Assembly (NCBI GenBank): GCA_028023455.1
Contig: JAQFVV010000186.1
Coordinates: 622,001 to 686,000 of the forward strand
DNA from: Epiperipatus broadwayi
Lineage: Eukaryota > Onychophora > Udeonychophora > Euonychophora > Peripatidae
DNA length: 64,000 bases
Direction of reading: 5' to 3'
The translations under genes and the position numbers were made by a program. Position 1 is the stretch's first letter. Every line of letters begins with the position of its first letter. The notes beneath the pieces are model-generated. The model ran no database searches. It was not told the origin of the DNA and was given only the letters and a program-made list of their open reading frames with translations. Below, one piece after another: positions 50,950 to 62,373 of this stretch.

Positions 50950-51696
50950 TGCAATGTCCTCCGCCCACTAGAAAAATGCACATAACTAAATAATTTCAAT
51001 TAACAATAAATTAACAATAACAAATGTTTATTTGCAATAAACCAACATTAATATATTACAACAAGCCAACATTAATATATTAAGGTTACATATATACTCT
51101 TAATATACAGGCCTTATGGTTACTAATAATTTAACGAACAAATTACAGTACTGGCTTTACAATTACAACAAGCTTAATATTTTAGTAAAATATGCTTAAA
51201 TAAAACTGGCCTTGTGGCTTATGACAAATAATAATAAAGCATGGATGACCTGCATAAGTCCATAGGTCCGCTTTTATACTTTCAGTGGCAGAGTTCACTG
51301 GATCATAAGTTCTGGTTTTGCCCGGCATGCCAGCTTCTGGTTACGCTGCTATGTCGTGACGATTTTTTTCGTTTAACTGGGGCTTATATACTGCTTTTCT
51401 TGTCCATGCACAGGAGTCTGGGATAGACTTGTCTTTGTTTCTGGTCTGCATTCCAAAACATAACTGCTCTTCACTCTGCAGTCCGTAAGTTTACAACGCT
51501 GAGGAGGGGGAGATAAACTGGAACTGATGTCTCTTTTCTTATTTTTATTACTGCTAAAAGAGAATCAGGTGGTGATTCATACCAGTTAACATATTGTAGT
51601 AAAATATCATTAGATTATTTTATCTCTAAGCATATTAAACTTTCTATATAACACATTACAAATCCTTTATTTATAAGACAATACATATACATAACA
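50950..51696 (-). mobile_element. LTR-retrotransposon LTR, antisense
   Basis: Read on the minus strand, the LTR would start TGTTAT at 51696. It carries a TATA-like 'agtataaaagcgg' (51268-51280) and later an AATAAAC signal near 51025, the usual U3-R-U5 order. Immediately upstream of the LTR start is a purine tract 'ttgggggaga' (51699-51709). It is preceded by a perfect 11-bp hairpin, 'aacttcggaaa' with its partner (51707-51734), a layout seen beside polypurine tracts of LTR retrotransposons. The far boundary is uncertain. Confidence 0.55.
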
Positions 51697-52080
51697 CATC
51701 TCCCCCAACTTCGGAAATTACTTTTTCCGAAGTTCAATAGAATCTTTACTGGAAAACAAATTCCATTGTTCCCTTTTATAATCTTACTTTTTATTTACTC
51801 AGTTATTAATCTCTTCATTTCCAAATATTTTCAATAGCACCAATGTTGATTTATTAATTCTGCACTATGTCCTAAGTGCTGTATTTACTGCAAGCCTGGT
51901 AGATTTCTTTTTTCAAACCCACTTTTTTGTCCATTACTTAACCAGTACTATTTTTGCCGCAAGCTTTGTAGATTTCTTTTTTCAAATCCACAACTTGACC
52001 ATTACTAAACCGGCACTCTTTGGTCATATGTTTCTGATTACATCCTTTCGCAAGGTATTAAAAGTGGATAGAAACCAGTC
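51697..52080 (-). mobile_element. Internal 3' remnant of the LTR element with 69-bp tandem repeat
   Basis: The sequence next to the polypurine tract contains two 69-bp direct repeats (51885-52022, 'gtagatttcttttttcaaa' in each). Because 69 is a multiple of three, the minus strand reads a repeated peptide around DLKKEIYKACG/GLKKEIYQACS. It is interrupted by stops and not identified. It is probably the decayed end of the element's polyprotein or its 3' untranslated part. Confidence 0.4.
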
Positions 52081-52947
52081 TCCACCATGCGGGAGAATGG
52101 TGCAATGAAAATTATATTACAGAAATATTATTCATTGTCATTATGCTTACTTAAAAAATTTATGCCATTATCGTTATTATATAGTTGTACTATTAAATCG
52201 TTATTCCTTCTAGACTAGTTAAAAAGCAGGATTGCTACATTAGCCATTATCATCGGTCTATCTGATAAGCAACAGGTTAGATGAAATGATAGTAACTGGT
52301 TAACTTTTATTATAGTGTAGCAATTAAATTGAAATCATTCATAAAAATAAAGTGTAAAAATTATTTCCAAAATTTTTTAATAGAAAGTGTTAATAATGAG
52401 ATTCATTTTATGTGTGAGTGAGAGAAAATAGATACAAGAAATGGTGAAACTAAATAAAATTCTTTTGCATAATTTATATAAAAAGTAATAATTTGCAGAT
52501 AAGTAAAATAAAATGGCAGTTAAATAGAACACTGCAGAGACAAACTTCTCTCCAACAATTTCTCATAGAAGAACAATAAGAAAGCGTTACTAACTAGGTT
52601 GCTAATTGCCAGGTAATAAAGATATGAATGTTTTTCATATTTGTTTTACTTCTCATTGTCCGATTCGGGATTGGGAATTCCCATTATCGATTCAGGCCTT
52701 CCAAGAGCAATAAAACCATTAACATTTTTTAAAAAACCAAAAATGATATCTATTTATTGATAATATTGGATAATTAGTAGCATGAAAGAAAAAAAATCCC
52801 TAAACCTGATTGAAACGTGAATAAAATCTTTAAAGTTTTACATGGCCTGGATATATCTTGGTTATTATTTAAGAATTATAATTTGTATATAAAAATTTTA
52901 GATAGTGTTTATCTTAAATAAAATATTTTTTATGAACATAGATAGTA
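52081..52947. other. Intronic DNA, nothing recognised
   Basis: AT-rich, up to the RTE copy 2 target duplication. Confidence 0.4.
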
Positions 52948-55900
52948 AATCTTTCATTCATCATCATCATCATCATCAACCATTATCAATCCACTGCAGG
53001 ATGAAGGTCTCTCCAAGTTTAATCCATCTTTTCCTATCTTTAGCTTCTCTTCTCCACATCACCCCTGCACACTTTCTTATTTCATCCATTCATCTCACAT
53101 GTGGTCTCTTTCTGGGTCTTTTAAATCTCTTGGAATCCAGTTTAAAATTTCAATTGTCCATCTATTATCATCTCTTCTAGCAATATGTCCAGCCCAACTC
53201 CACTTCATTCTTTTAATTTTTTCAATGAGGTCAGTAACACCTGTTTGTTCTCTTACCGATACATTGCATTTTCGATCTCTTCTTGTTACTCCCAACATGC
53301 ATCTCTCCATACTTCTTTGAGTGGTCTGAAGTCTCTGTATTGCTCTTCTATTAAGTGTCCAAGTCTCAGATCCATAAGTAAGAACTGGCAAAACACATTT
53401 ATTAAAAACCTTTCTTTTCAAACACCTAGGCATATTTCCTTTTAATATCAAGTTATTTCTACCAAAAGCACTCCAACCAAGTTTAATTCTATGATTAATT
53501 TCATCCATTATGTTTCCATCTGTATTAATAATCTGACCAAGGTATTTGTAACTGTTAACTTCTTCTAACTCATCATAATCAATCTTTATTTTCATATTTT
53601 GAGAAAATCTATTAATCATTACTTTAGTCTTTTTAACATTTATCTTTAGTCCTACTTTCCTACTTTCATCTGATAACTCCTGCAACATTTCCTGTAACCC
53701 TAAAGCATTATTTGCAAAAACAATTATATCATCTGCAAAATCTAAATGACTTAAATAATCTCCCATTTACTTTCACTCCATTAGCTTCCCATTTTAATCC
53801 ACAAAATACTTCTTGCAGCACTGCTGTAAAAATTTTTGGAGATATGGAGTCACCCTGTCTTACACCCTTTTCAATGTTGATTTTCCTACTATCATTATGT
53901 AATCTAATTGTTGCTGTTGCATTTTTATAAATATTCTTTAAAATATGACAATATCCTGGATCTACACCTTGATGATCCAATGCTTTAATCACTGAAGAAA
54001 TGTTTATAGCATCAAATGCCTTTTCATAATCTACAAAACCTAAGCATAATGGCAATTCATATTCATTTGTTTTTTCTATAACCCCTCTCAATACCTGGAT
54101 ATGATCTACTGCACTAAAACCACTTTTAAATCCAGCTTGTTCTCTTGGTTAGTGGAAATCCAGTGTTTTCTGTAGACGAGTTGTAATTATCTTAGTAAAA
54201 ATTTTGTATAAAACTAATAAAAGACTGATAGGTCTGTAATTTCTAATATCTTCTTTATCACCATTTTTAAATATTAATATTAATACTGCATTCTTCCAAT
54301 CATCTGGTACATCTTTATCATTTAGACATTTGGTATATAACTGTGCTAAAAAAAATTCTATTTCTTCACCTGCTTCTTTTAATATATCAATTATAATTCC
54401 ATCATTATCTGGAACCTTTCCTTTCTTCATACATTTAATGGCATGTGTCACTTCTTCATTTAAAATTCTGGGCAATTTGGAAGATATAATAGGTATAGGA
54501 GGGACTTGCTCTTTACTGCTATATAATTCTTGATAAAAGTCTTCTACACATTTCATGATGTCATCTCTCTTTTTAGTAATAATGCCATCTTTTTTTCTTA
54601 TTGCAGATATAAATTTCCTACCAATACCAAAATGTTGTTTTACACTCTTTAGACTTTTATTCTCTTCTACAGATTTTCTTGCTAGTTCACAATTATACTT
54701 TCTTATATCATTTTCAACTCTTTCCGCACCATTTTACAAAATTCAAGATATTCAATCTTTTTTAATGCATCATTGTTGTATATCCTCATATTCCTTCTTT
54801 TCTTCATAAATTCTCTAGTCTCAGTAGAAATTTTATTGGTCAATTGCTGCTTTTTTCTACCAGCTATCTTTGTTGCAGTTTTTAAAAGTGTATCAATTAT
54901 TTTCCTATTAATGGCATTCAAATCTGAATCATGTTCAAAATCCACTAATACTTGAAACCTAATTTAAATTCATTAGAATGTTTCTGAAGATTAGGAATAT
55001 CAACTGTAAATATTGTTTTTCTTAATAATTTTTGTGTCTCTAGTTTTGCATTAACATGTATCTTACATCTTACTAATCGATGACCACTTCCTGTGTTAAA
55101 TTTAGTAAGAACATTACAATCTTGAAATATGTATTTTCTATTAGTCAAAATATAATCCAATTTTGCTGTACCTTCATTTGTATGCTTCCATGTCCATTTC
55201 CTTTTAACATTTTTCTCAAAAAAATAATTTATAATATAAAGTTTTTCTTTTTTTGCAAACTCCACAAGTCTATGTCCTCTCTCATTTCTATTACCACAGC
55301 CAAAATTACCTACAGCATTTTCATCTTCATGTGTGTACCAATTCTAGCATTAAAGTCTCCCATAACAGTTTTAAAATGTTGTTTACTCTGATCAAAAGCC
55401 TTTTGTACATCCATATAAAAATATTCTATAATGTCATCACTATAAGAACTTGTTGGGTCATAAACCTGAATTATCTGCATTTGGTATCTGCTATTAAGTT
55501 GTAAAACCAATCTTGCCACTCTGTCCGATACACCATCAATCTCCACAATGTTATTCTTCCATTTTTTATTTATAATGAATCCTACTCCACTTGTATTTCC
55601 AATATTTGTGCCTTTATATTAGAGTATATGTCCATTTTTTAAATAGATTCTTTCTTCACCTTTTCTTCTAACTTCACAAAGTCCAATAATGTCCCATTTA
55701 ATATAAGACAGTTCTTCTAACTCTTGCAATCTTCCTTCACTTGAAAGTGATCTGCAGTTGTAAGTACCTAAGGCAGCCTGAGTCTGCAATGAGGTCTTAG
55801 CACCCTCTGCCTTTGGCCACCAATCACTGCCTTGGTTGGTGACTTTACAGCCTCCTGGGAATAAGGGCCTTGATTTATTTTTGTCTGTCATGATTGTATA

Positions 55901-56154
55901 TATTGGAAAAAATATTTTTAACTCGGAGGTAAAAGCCAATAAACTTACCATGCTGGCTAATGCATGTTGGTGAGCAGCCCATCCATGTTCGTATACTATA
56001 TGAATAATCACATAGTAATAACAGCTGCAACGAAAAAATGTATGGAGTGGACATTAGAAATTTGCCCTGCTCGGTTCCTTTAAGGCCTCCAAGAGGAATC
56101 AAAGGGTCTCCTTTCAGTTAATAGCAAACTCCTTTCTGCAGCCAATCTTTCATT
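52948..56154 (-). mobile_element. Full-length RTE-clade LINE (copy 2) with target-site duplication
   Basis: The element 52959-56144 has the same termini as copy 1: a CATCATCAT tail on + and a 5' end reading 'tggctgcagaaaggag' on minus. The flanks 52948-52958 and 56144-56154 repeat 'aatctttcatt' (10-11 bp), an independent proof of the boundaries. By eye it matches copy 1 at roughly nine bases in ten. It inserted only about 260 bp upstream of the TM5 exon acceptor. Confidence 0.93.
52978..55891 (-). pseudogene. RTE endonuclease-reverse transcriptase, multiply broken
   Basis: Same polyprotein as in copy 1, starting MTDKNKSRPLFPGG at 55891. Endonuclease motifs (MGDFNARIG, GSGHRLVRC with Asp changed to Gly before the catalytic His) are recognisable. 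So are the RT motifs (NYRPISLL, FVDYEKAFDA, GVRQGDSISPKIF, HLDFADDIIVFA). The frame is interrupted by a stop after GHIL (55619), a stop just after KTLDFH (54149), and several frameshifts near 55310, 54950, 54720, 53750 and 53110. It is clearly non-functional and more damaged than copy 1. Confidence 0.88.
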
Positions 56155-56411
56155 AGCATTTTCTAATTTCTTTAAGACTTTATTAATTTAAAACTAAAGC
56201 CTTTAACTGCTTTTAACTTAATTTCTGGATCCCTATGCAGGCTATGCTTTTATTTCAAGTTAAAAATGAAAATCCCAATTGTGGTTGAAGAAATAATTAT
56301 CTTATGTATTTTTAGTACAATGTAAATAAATAAAAACATTGATTATAAAATATTTTTTATATCTATTATTTATTTATATTTTATTTAAAACGTTTTTTTT
56401 TTTATTTGTAG

Positions 56412-56546
56412 GTTGTTTATTTTACCGCTTTGTTTCCCTATGTTGTACTTATTATTTTATTCTTCAGAGGAATTACATTAGATGGCGCTATGGAGGGCAT
56501 AAAGTTTTATATAACTCCTAAATGGGAATTATTAATCAATGCTGAG
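56412..56546 (+). CDS. SLC6 transporter, exon with TM5 and start of EL3
   Basis: The acceptor is 'tttatttgtag' ending at 56411. The donor is gtgagg at 56547, after GAG. Both ends are phase 0, so it joins the TM4 exon as [17 protein letters not shown]. It encodes TM5, [18 protein letters not shown], then [18 protein letters not shown] and KWELLINAE, the start of EL3. The YFTA-x-FPYVVL and RG-x-TL-x-GA signatures are strongly diagnostic of SLC6. In related proteins the next residues are V-W-x-D-A-A-x-Q-I-F, beginning TM6; see the finding on the intron start. The terminal exons are not in the window. Confidence 0.93.
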
Positions 56547-58588
56547 GTGAGGAAAGCAGTAATTCAGATATTTTATATTTGAATTAATATAAAGTGTACA
56601 TTTAAAAATGATGCTATGGTTTACATATATTAAATGATTTGTTAATTAGATTTCTTTTAAAATAGATAAGTAATATGTTGTGTCGAAATCCAGATTTTAT
56701 TTTTTCAATTCATTACAATTGTTTAATTCTTTTCCTTGCCTACTTTTTTTTAGTAATATTTCATTATCTTTTTTTTTCAATTATCTGATAAATGCCTTTT
56801 TAAATCTGTTTCTTTTTATCTACAGTCTCATATCCTCTGATAATATTATTTTTTCTTTATTCTAAAAAGATCTCAAGTTAATAGGCATGCCATTTCTTTA
56901 GAAATGAATGAAAATAATTGAAGACAATTTGACTATGTTCTCATTTCTAGTGTGAGATTATTTAAGCCATGTTGAGAATATTATAATTGGCAATGTCATC
57001 TCATAAACCTCAAATGGTGGTAATTCTAGATAGTACTTAATAAATCAGTGAATGTTTTATTTTTTTTGTAGAGATGATTCGTCTGTTTATTATATAATTA
57101 ATTTACATATACTAAGATATTGATTCCAATAAATGATTATATTTGAATAAGAAACATAATTCAAGATTGTTCCTATATATACTTTTATGTTTGTAAATGT
57201 AGGAGAATTTTGATGAATATCATTAAGTACCACAAAACTAATAATCTGGAATTATATATAAATGTGTCCACTGTTGATGAGTATCTACCATAATTGATAG
57301 ACATAATCTTATTTTTGATATCATTTAGATCTGTTTACAAAACAAACTAAATAATACAGTGAATATACTTTTATTTTCAAATAAAAGAATATTTTTTGTG
57401 ATAATTTCAAGGTTTGCTACATCTATTTCTATTAACCATTTTTATTTATTCTAGGCCTTATTTATTTCCCTCCTTTAACTCATGGATGCATGGAGACCTT
57501 ATTAAAATTCAGTAAAACTTACATCATTTTTAAATAATATTAGAGAATATTAAATAATTAACAAAATAATACTAAATAATGTAAATAAAGTAACAAAATG
57601 CTAGAAAAAGTTTAATTTTAATTCTTGACATTAAAATTATATCTTAAGATCATTTATACATTTTAATTTTTAACTGAACTTTATGAATCATAAATATAAG
57701 GCTTTTTTTTTTTTATCAATAAGAAGATTAATATTTATCTTTATCTAATTCAATTTTATATTTTATTTAAAATCAATCTAATTGAAAATTATTCAAATCA
57801 AGTTACATATAGTGTTTCTTTTGATAAGAATTATGAATATTCATTGAAGAGATTAAAATGAGTTTTAACTCATCTCAAATCTAATAAGTTACCAATAAAA
57901 ATTATTAATATGGGTAAGTTATATATTTTTATTTAAGCTATAAAATACTTCTATATGCAGATATATAACTGGATATAGAGCAACTTATATCATTGTTTCA
58001 TATATCTAGTATGAGCGTGTTTTTTCATGCCACTCTTGAAAACATTCATCAAAACTAATAAATGTTAATAATATTGGCATTAATAAAAGATTTGGGCATT
58101 CTATTATCAGATTTTCAATGGTGTGGATAACTGAAGAGTTGGCGGGGGTCGAGTAGATTGAAGCCTATCCTTTCAATATGGAAAGAATGATTTATAAAGC
58201 ATTGTATAATGGCAAATTTTTTTTATTTCACATAAATATATTAATAAATTCTTTATATATAAGCATTCATAAATTTCAAATATATTAAAATGAAGTTCAA
58301 ATTCTTTTTTTTTTTGAATAGATATTAAATATTAATAATGACTACATACATATTAAGTAAATAAAAAAAAGCAAAGACGTAAAATTTGTGTATGCCGTTT
58401 TTAAAATCTATCATATGACTAATAATTTTAATTGAAGACAACACCATACTTGTGTCTATTTTTTTAAAGTTTTGTTTAAAACAGGGATGGACAGTTTATA
58501 GCATATTAAATCCCTGATTCTAAAAATGAAAATAAGATTAGATCTTGTATAGTAATATTATAAACAAAAACAATTTTTGGTTCTTTAG
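56547..58588. other. Intron DNA after the TM5 exon
   Basis: No TM6 exon was recognised. The first 30 bases are of special interest (see findings); the rest is AT-rich and featureless. Confidence 0.5.
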
Positions 58589-58777
58589 TATTTTCCAACC
58601 GATGACATGTTACCCTGAAGCCATATCAATCTGATCTTTAGATCTTTAAGATAATGTCTCCAAGTGATTTGCGGACAAATGCAATCACTAAAATTTGTCT
58701 GCAAATCACATGGACCCGGCACGTTAAAGATCGCAAAATCAGTCTGATATGGCTTCAGGGTCATTGGTTGGAAAAAA
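58589..58777. mobile_element. Foldback MITE of about 190 bp
   Basis: The left arm 'attttccaaccgatgacatg' with 'accctgaagccatatca' is the imperfect reverse complement of the right arm ('tgatatggcttcagggt', 'cattggttggaaaa'). The centre pairs 'agtgatttgcggacaaat' with 'atttgtctgcaaatcac' around a 12-nt loop. It is less AT-rich than its surroundings and non-coding. Confidence 0.8.
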
Positions 58778-60299
58778 TAAAAAATAAATAAAAAAGTACA
58801 TGCATGCGTCAAAATAATCTAGAAATTAAAAGTAATTAAGTGTAAGTTTGATAATTTAGAAATTGAAAGTAACTAAGTGTAAATTTTATAATTGTACAAA
58901 TTTTTTTTTTGTAAATTTAAAATAAATAGACAAATAAAGAACACTTTTCCTGATTATCTGGCATTATTAATGGTGACCTGGACAATAACTTAAAATGTAC
59001 TCTATACTACGAATTTTTATAACAAAGAAAAAAAAAATCAAAAAAATGTATTTGCGTTAAAAATTATCTTATCTTTACAACATTTCCGATGGTATTTAAC
59101 TCAGTTATACATATTAAAAATATATAAAACAAACAATTTGAAAATGTGTCTCATTTTTTGACTGAAAATTAGAAAAGTCAGCGCGTAGCGCTGTAATGGA
59201 GGGGGGGAAGACTTGTTTTGTTTTTGACATGCCGAAAAGCATGGCCAATATTATGCTCGATTATAAAATACAAAACCACCGACAACACCAGACATTGTAT
59301 TACTCTCATAGCTGTAATTTTTATAATTGCGGATGAATTTAAAAAAAAAAAAAAATTCTGTATAATATAATTCTGAAATTAAAAATAAAATTAATTAAAT
59401 GTACTTTTTATAATTGCAGAAGAATTTACAAAATAATATACATCAAAATGACATTATTGATTAGAAACAAAAATGAAAATTACTTACAGATAGCATCCAC
59501 TGCTGGTGGACTAGTAGCAAAATCACAAAAGACAAATGACAAAATTTCCCAAAGCTCTTTTAAATTTTTAAATCTTGCGGGTCAAAAAAATCCAAAAATT
59601 GGATTAATCATGTCAGTGTCTTGGTTGACATGACAACGTTGTCATGTTATCATCGAAGATGTTTGCCGGAAGGAAAATCGATAAGTATACAATGTCATCG
59701 GTTGAATAATACTAACGTCCCCAATTTTTATTAGTAATCAGGGCAAACAAATATCACAGTTAAGATTATGGTGGAAGACATCCATTTTCCTGCAGAGATT
59801 TACCATTAAGTGATGATGATGAAAAAGCATCAAAACTTATGATGACAGTTCTTAGTTGCTGCCCATAATATGATAATCTCACATTATCTAAATTAATTGT
59901 ATAAGGCAACTTTATATCTCTCAACTTGAACAGTCCTTTTAAAATGTTAATAAATGAAAATATATTCATAACTTATGATAATATTTGAAAACACATCCTT
60001 GAAATATTAATTTTTCCCAAACCTTATCAGGTAAAAAATACAATTCATGTATCAAAATAATCCGATTTACCTTTTATACATAATTTCCCTCATGACAGAT
60101 TTTGCTATGTCTACATTCTTTCATGAATTGATACTCTCCTGATTGATGACAATGTTAAACCACTACAATCATTTGTAGACGATAAAACTATATATAATCA
60201 ATATGTCTACCATTATCCACTCAAATGTTTGGAAATGTAAAATAAGGTATTAAATCATTTTAGAGTATTTTTTTCATCGAATCAACTAAAATATCTGTT
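58778..60299. other. Intronic DNA with short local repeats
   Basis: A local repeat of 'gaaattaaaagtaattaagtg'-like units is present at 58820-58890, and a related 'ttttataattgcagaagaat' type motif recurs near 59320 and 59412. A 7-G run lies at 59201-59207. Nothing coding is recognised. Confidence 0.4.
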
Positions 60300-60785
60300 G
60301 TGTGTTTGCCCACGATTCGTGAAGGGACGAACCACAATTAATTAATAACTAAAATTAAATTTACTACTAAAGATTTATTATAAGTTATACAACACAAAAC
60401 TAGAATATATATATACAAGCTTAAATATATACAGACAAATAAATGTTCAAGGAGCTCTTAAAGTCGTTAAACACTCTTTTTTTTTTCAATATTGTCCGAC
60501 AATTATTGTCTTATTTAATGGATCCACAGTTTCCACAACTATGCTAAATAAGTACATGTTCCCCAAGTTAAAAACTAAAGAGCCTTTTAAATACTAGTCG
60601 GATTTTTATACCTTCAGATTCCGGAACATCTGGGTTTATTCCCCCGCAGACGTTGACTGGTTACCAATGATACTCATTGCGAATCCAATAGCACTTCAAT
60701 ATAAATGGAGAAAAAGATCGCTTAACTCTACGATCCCGAGTTTTTACAGACTTTTGTTTGTTTACTTACCGGAAATTTTCCATTA
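60300..60785 (-). mobile_element. Probable solo LTR, antisense
   Basis: On the minus strand a TATA box 'ggtataaaaatcc' (60600-60612) is followed by a transcribed-looking stretch, an AATAAATC signal (about 60371-60378), and an end of 'gggcaaacacacaaca'. The start is probably near TGGAAAATTTCC at 60785. The TG...CA ends, promoter and poly-A order fit an LTR; no internal region flanks it on either side. A target duplication was not found. Confidence 0.5.
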
Positions 60786-61579
60786 CTTAAAATTCCTTTG
60801 CGAAAGCATTTAATAATTTCACTATTTTCATAAGATTTTATCTTTACACTAATCCGTTCTTTTCATTCAGTCTGTAGAAACTTTTTAAGTAAGTTAACTC
60901 TATTCAATTTCTTATATCTATAACTCATTCCTAAAACAGTTTCCATTGAGATTAAGTAGTACACTTAAATTTAACTTTTGGAGTATTCTTATCGATCTTT
61001 TTTATAGTAAAATATTTTTTGAAATTAAAATACTACATTATCTATAGTTGTTATTGGCAAATATGCTTATAATTGATAACATCAGATGTGTTTGCATAAA
61101 GTTTATAAGTTATATAATTTTATTACATAAATGTACAAATAATCCCACATTTCAAACTAATTGAGTTTCTCATGTACATCATTTATTTACATTTACAATA
61201 TTTCTTTTTTTATCAGCGTGACTTTATTGACTGAACAATACTTAGTTCTTTATATAGTTAAAAATTATGAAAACGCAAAATATTTCTACTTTTAGGACAA
61301 ATTAAACATTCTTTATAAGTCTGTTAAAATGGATTTTTTTTTCTTTTATTTTAAATGCAATGTAGAATTTTTCTTTATTTCGAAACATTTTGAAGATACA
61401 TCAAAAGAGCCGATATTGTATTTTATTTTTCCTAGGAGATAGAAATTTTGAATCGGCAGCCAATTTTTATATAAACTTTTAAAACTTTACTGCTAAGTGA
61501 CTTTTTAATCAAATAAATGTTTCATCAGTGAGTAGCCATAGGTTTAAAAATATCGTTTCTTTATTAACATAAATCGCCA
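60786..61579. other. Intronic AT-rich DNA, nothing recognised
   Basis: No repeat or exon supported. Confidence 0.4.
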
Positions 61580-61800
61580 ATAAAGTTTAAAGAATTGCTA
61601 TCTTAATATAAGCCGAGCACTGATTGTATGTATGTGTGCATGATTATGATCTGACCCAACAGATGAATACTGGTTCTGCATGAAATATGTACATTGGAGA
61701 TTAACTCTCTTTTTACGTGTGTGGTTATGCATATCGGTCGTTTGAAATGGAACGGAGAATGAATACAGACTGAAAAATTCTAAGTTCAAATCCCTCTATT
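61580..61800 (+). repeat. R1 family copy
   Basis: Runs from 'taaagtttaaagaattgct' to 'agttcaaatccctctattta'. It matches 62070-62300 along its length and 239-435 on the opposite strand. Confidence 0.75.
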
Positions 61801-62069
61801 TACTTATATAAGAAATATTCAGTACACTGAGTGAATAGGCTAATTACATATTGCCTTGGAAATAAATTACATCTATAAGTTCAGCCCATTCCTCTTCTAT
61901 TAATATATGGATATGTAATGGTCTGATAATATGAAGGGTTGGATTAACATAATATCTCCATGGGTATGACTACAATATCAAATCCACCAAAGGCTTTGAG
62001 TGTTCCATCTTTAGTTTTTAATGAAATGGATGGTTGAATTGTTGGAAAGATGAGAAGATTGAAGCTGTT

Positions 62070-62300
62070 CATTAAAGTTTAAGGAATTGCTATTTTAATA
62101 TAAGCTGAGCAGTGATTGTATATATGTGTGGGAGATTATGATCTGGTCCAACTGATGAGCACTGGTTCTGCACAAAATATATATAGTGGCGATCATCTTT
62201 TTTACATGTGTGTGGTCATGTGTGTTGGTTGTTTGAGATGGAGTGGAGGATGAATGTACATTGAAAAATCCCCAAGTTCAAATCCCTCTATTTAGTTATT
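62070..62300 (+). repeat. R1 family copy, direct repeat of the previous
   Basis: Same order and orientation as 61580-61800, with starts about 490 bp apart; the DNA between is unrelated. The pair could be two insertions, a local duplication, or the terminal repeats of one small element. The end 'gttcaaatccc' looks like a B box. Confidence 0.75.
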
Positions 62301-62373
62301 GAAATAGTTAAGATTTTATTTCATTAATGCTTAAATAAATTAATATATATATATGTGCTCTGTGCACAGTTAA

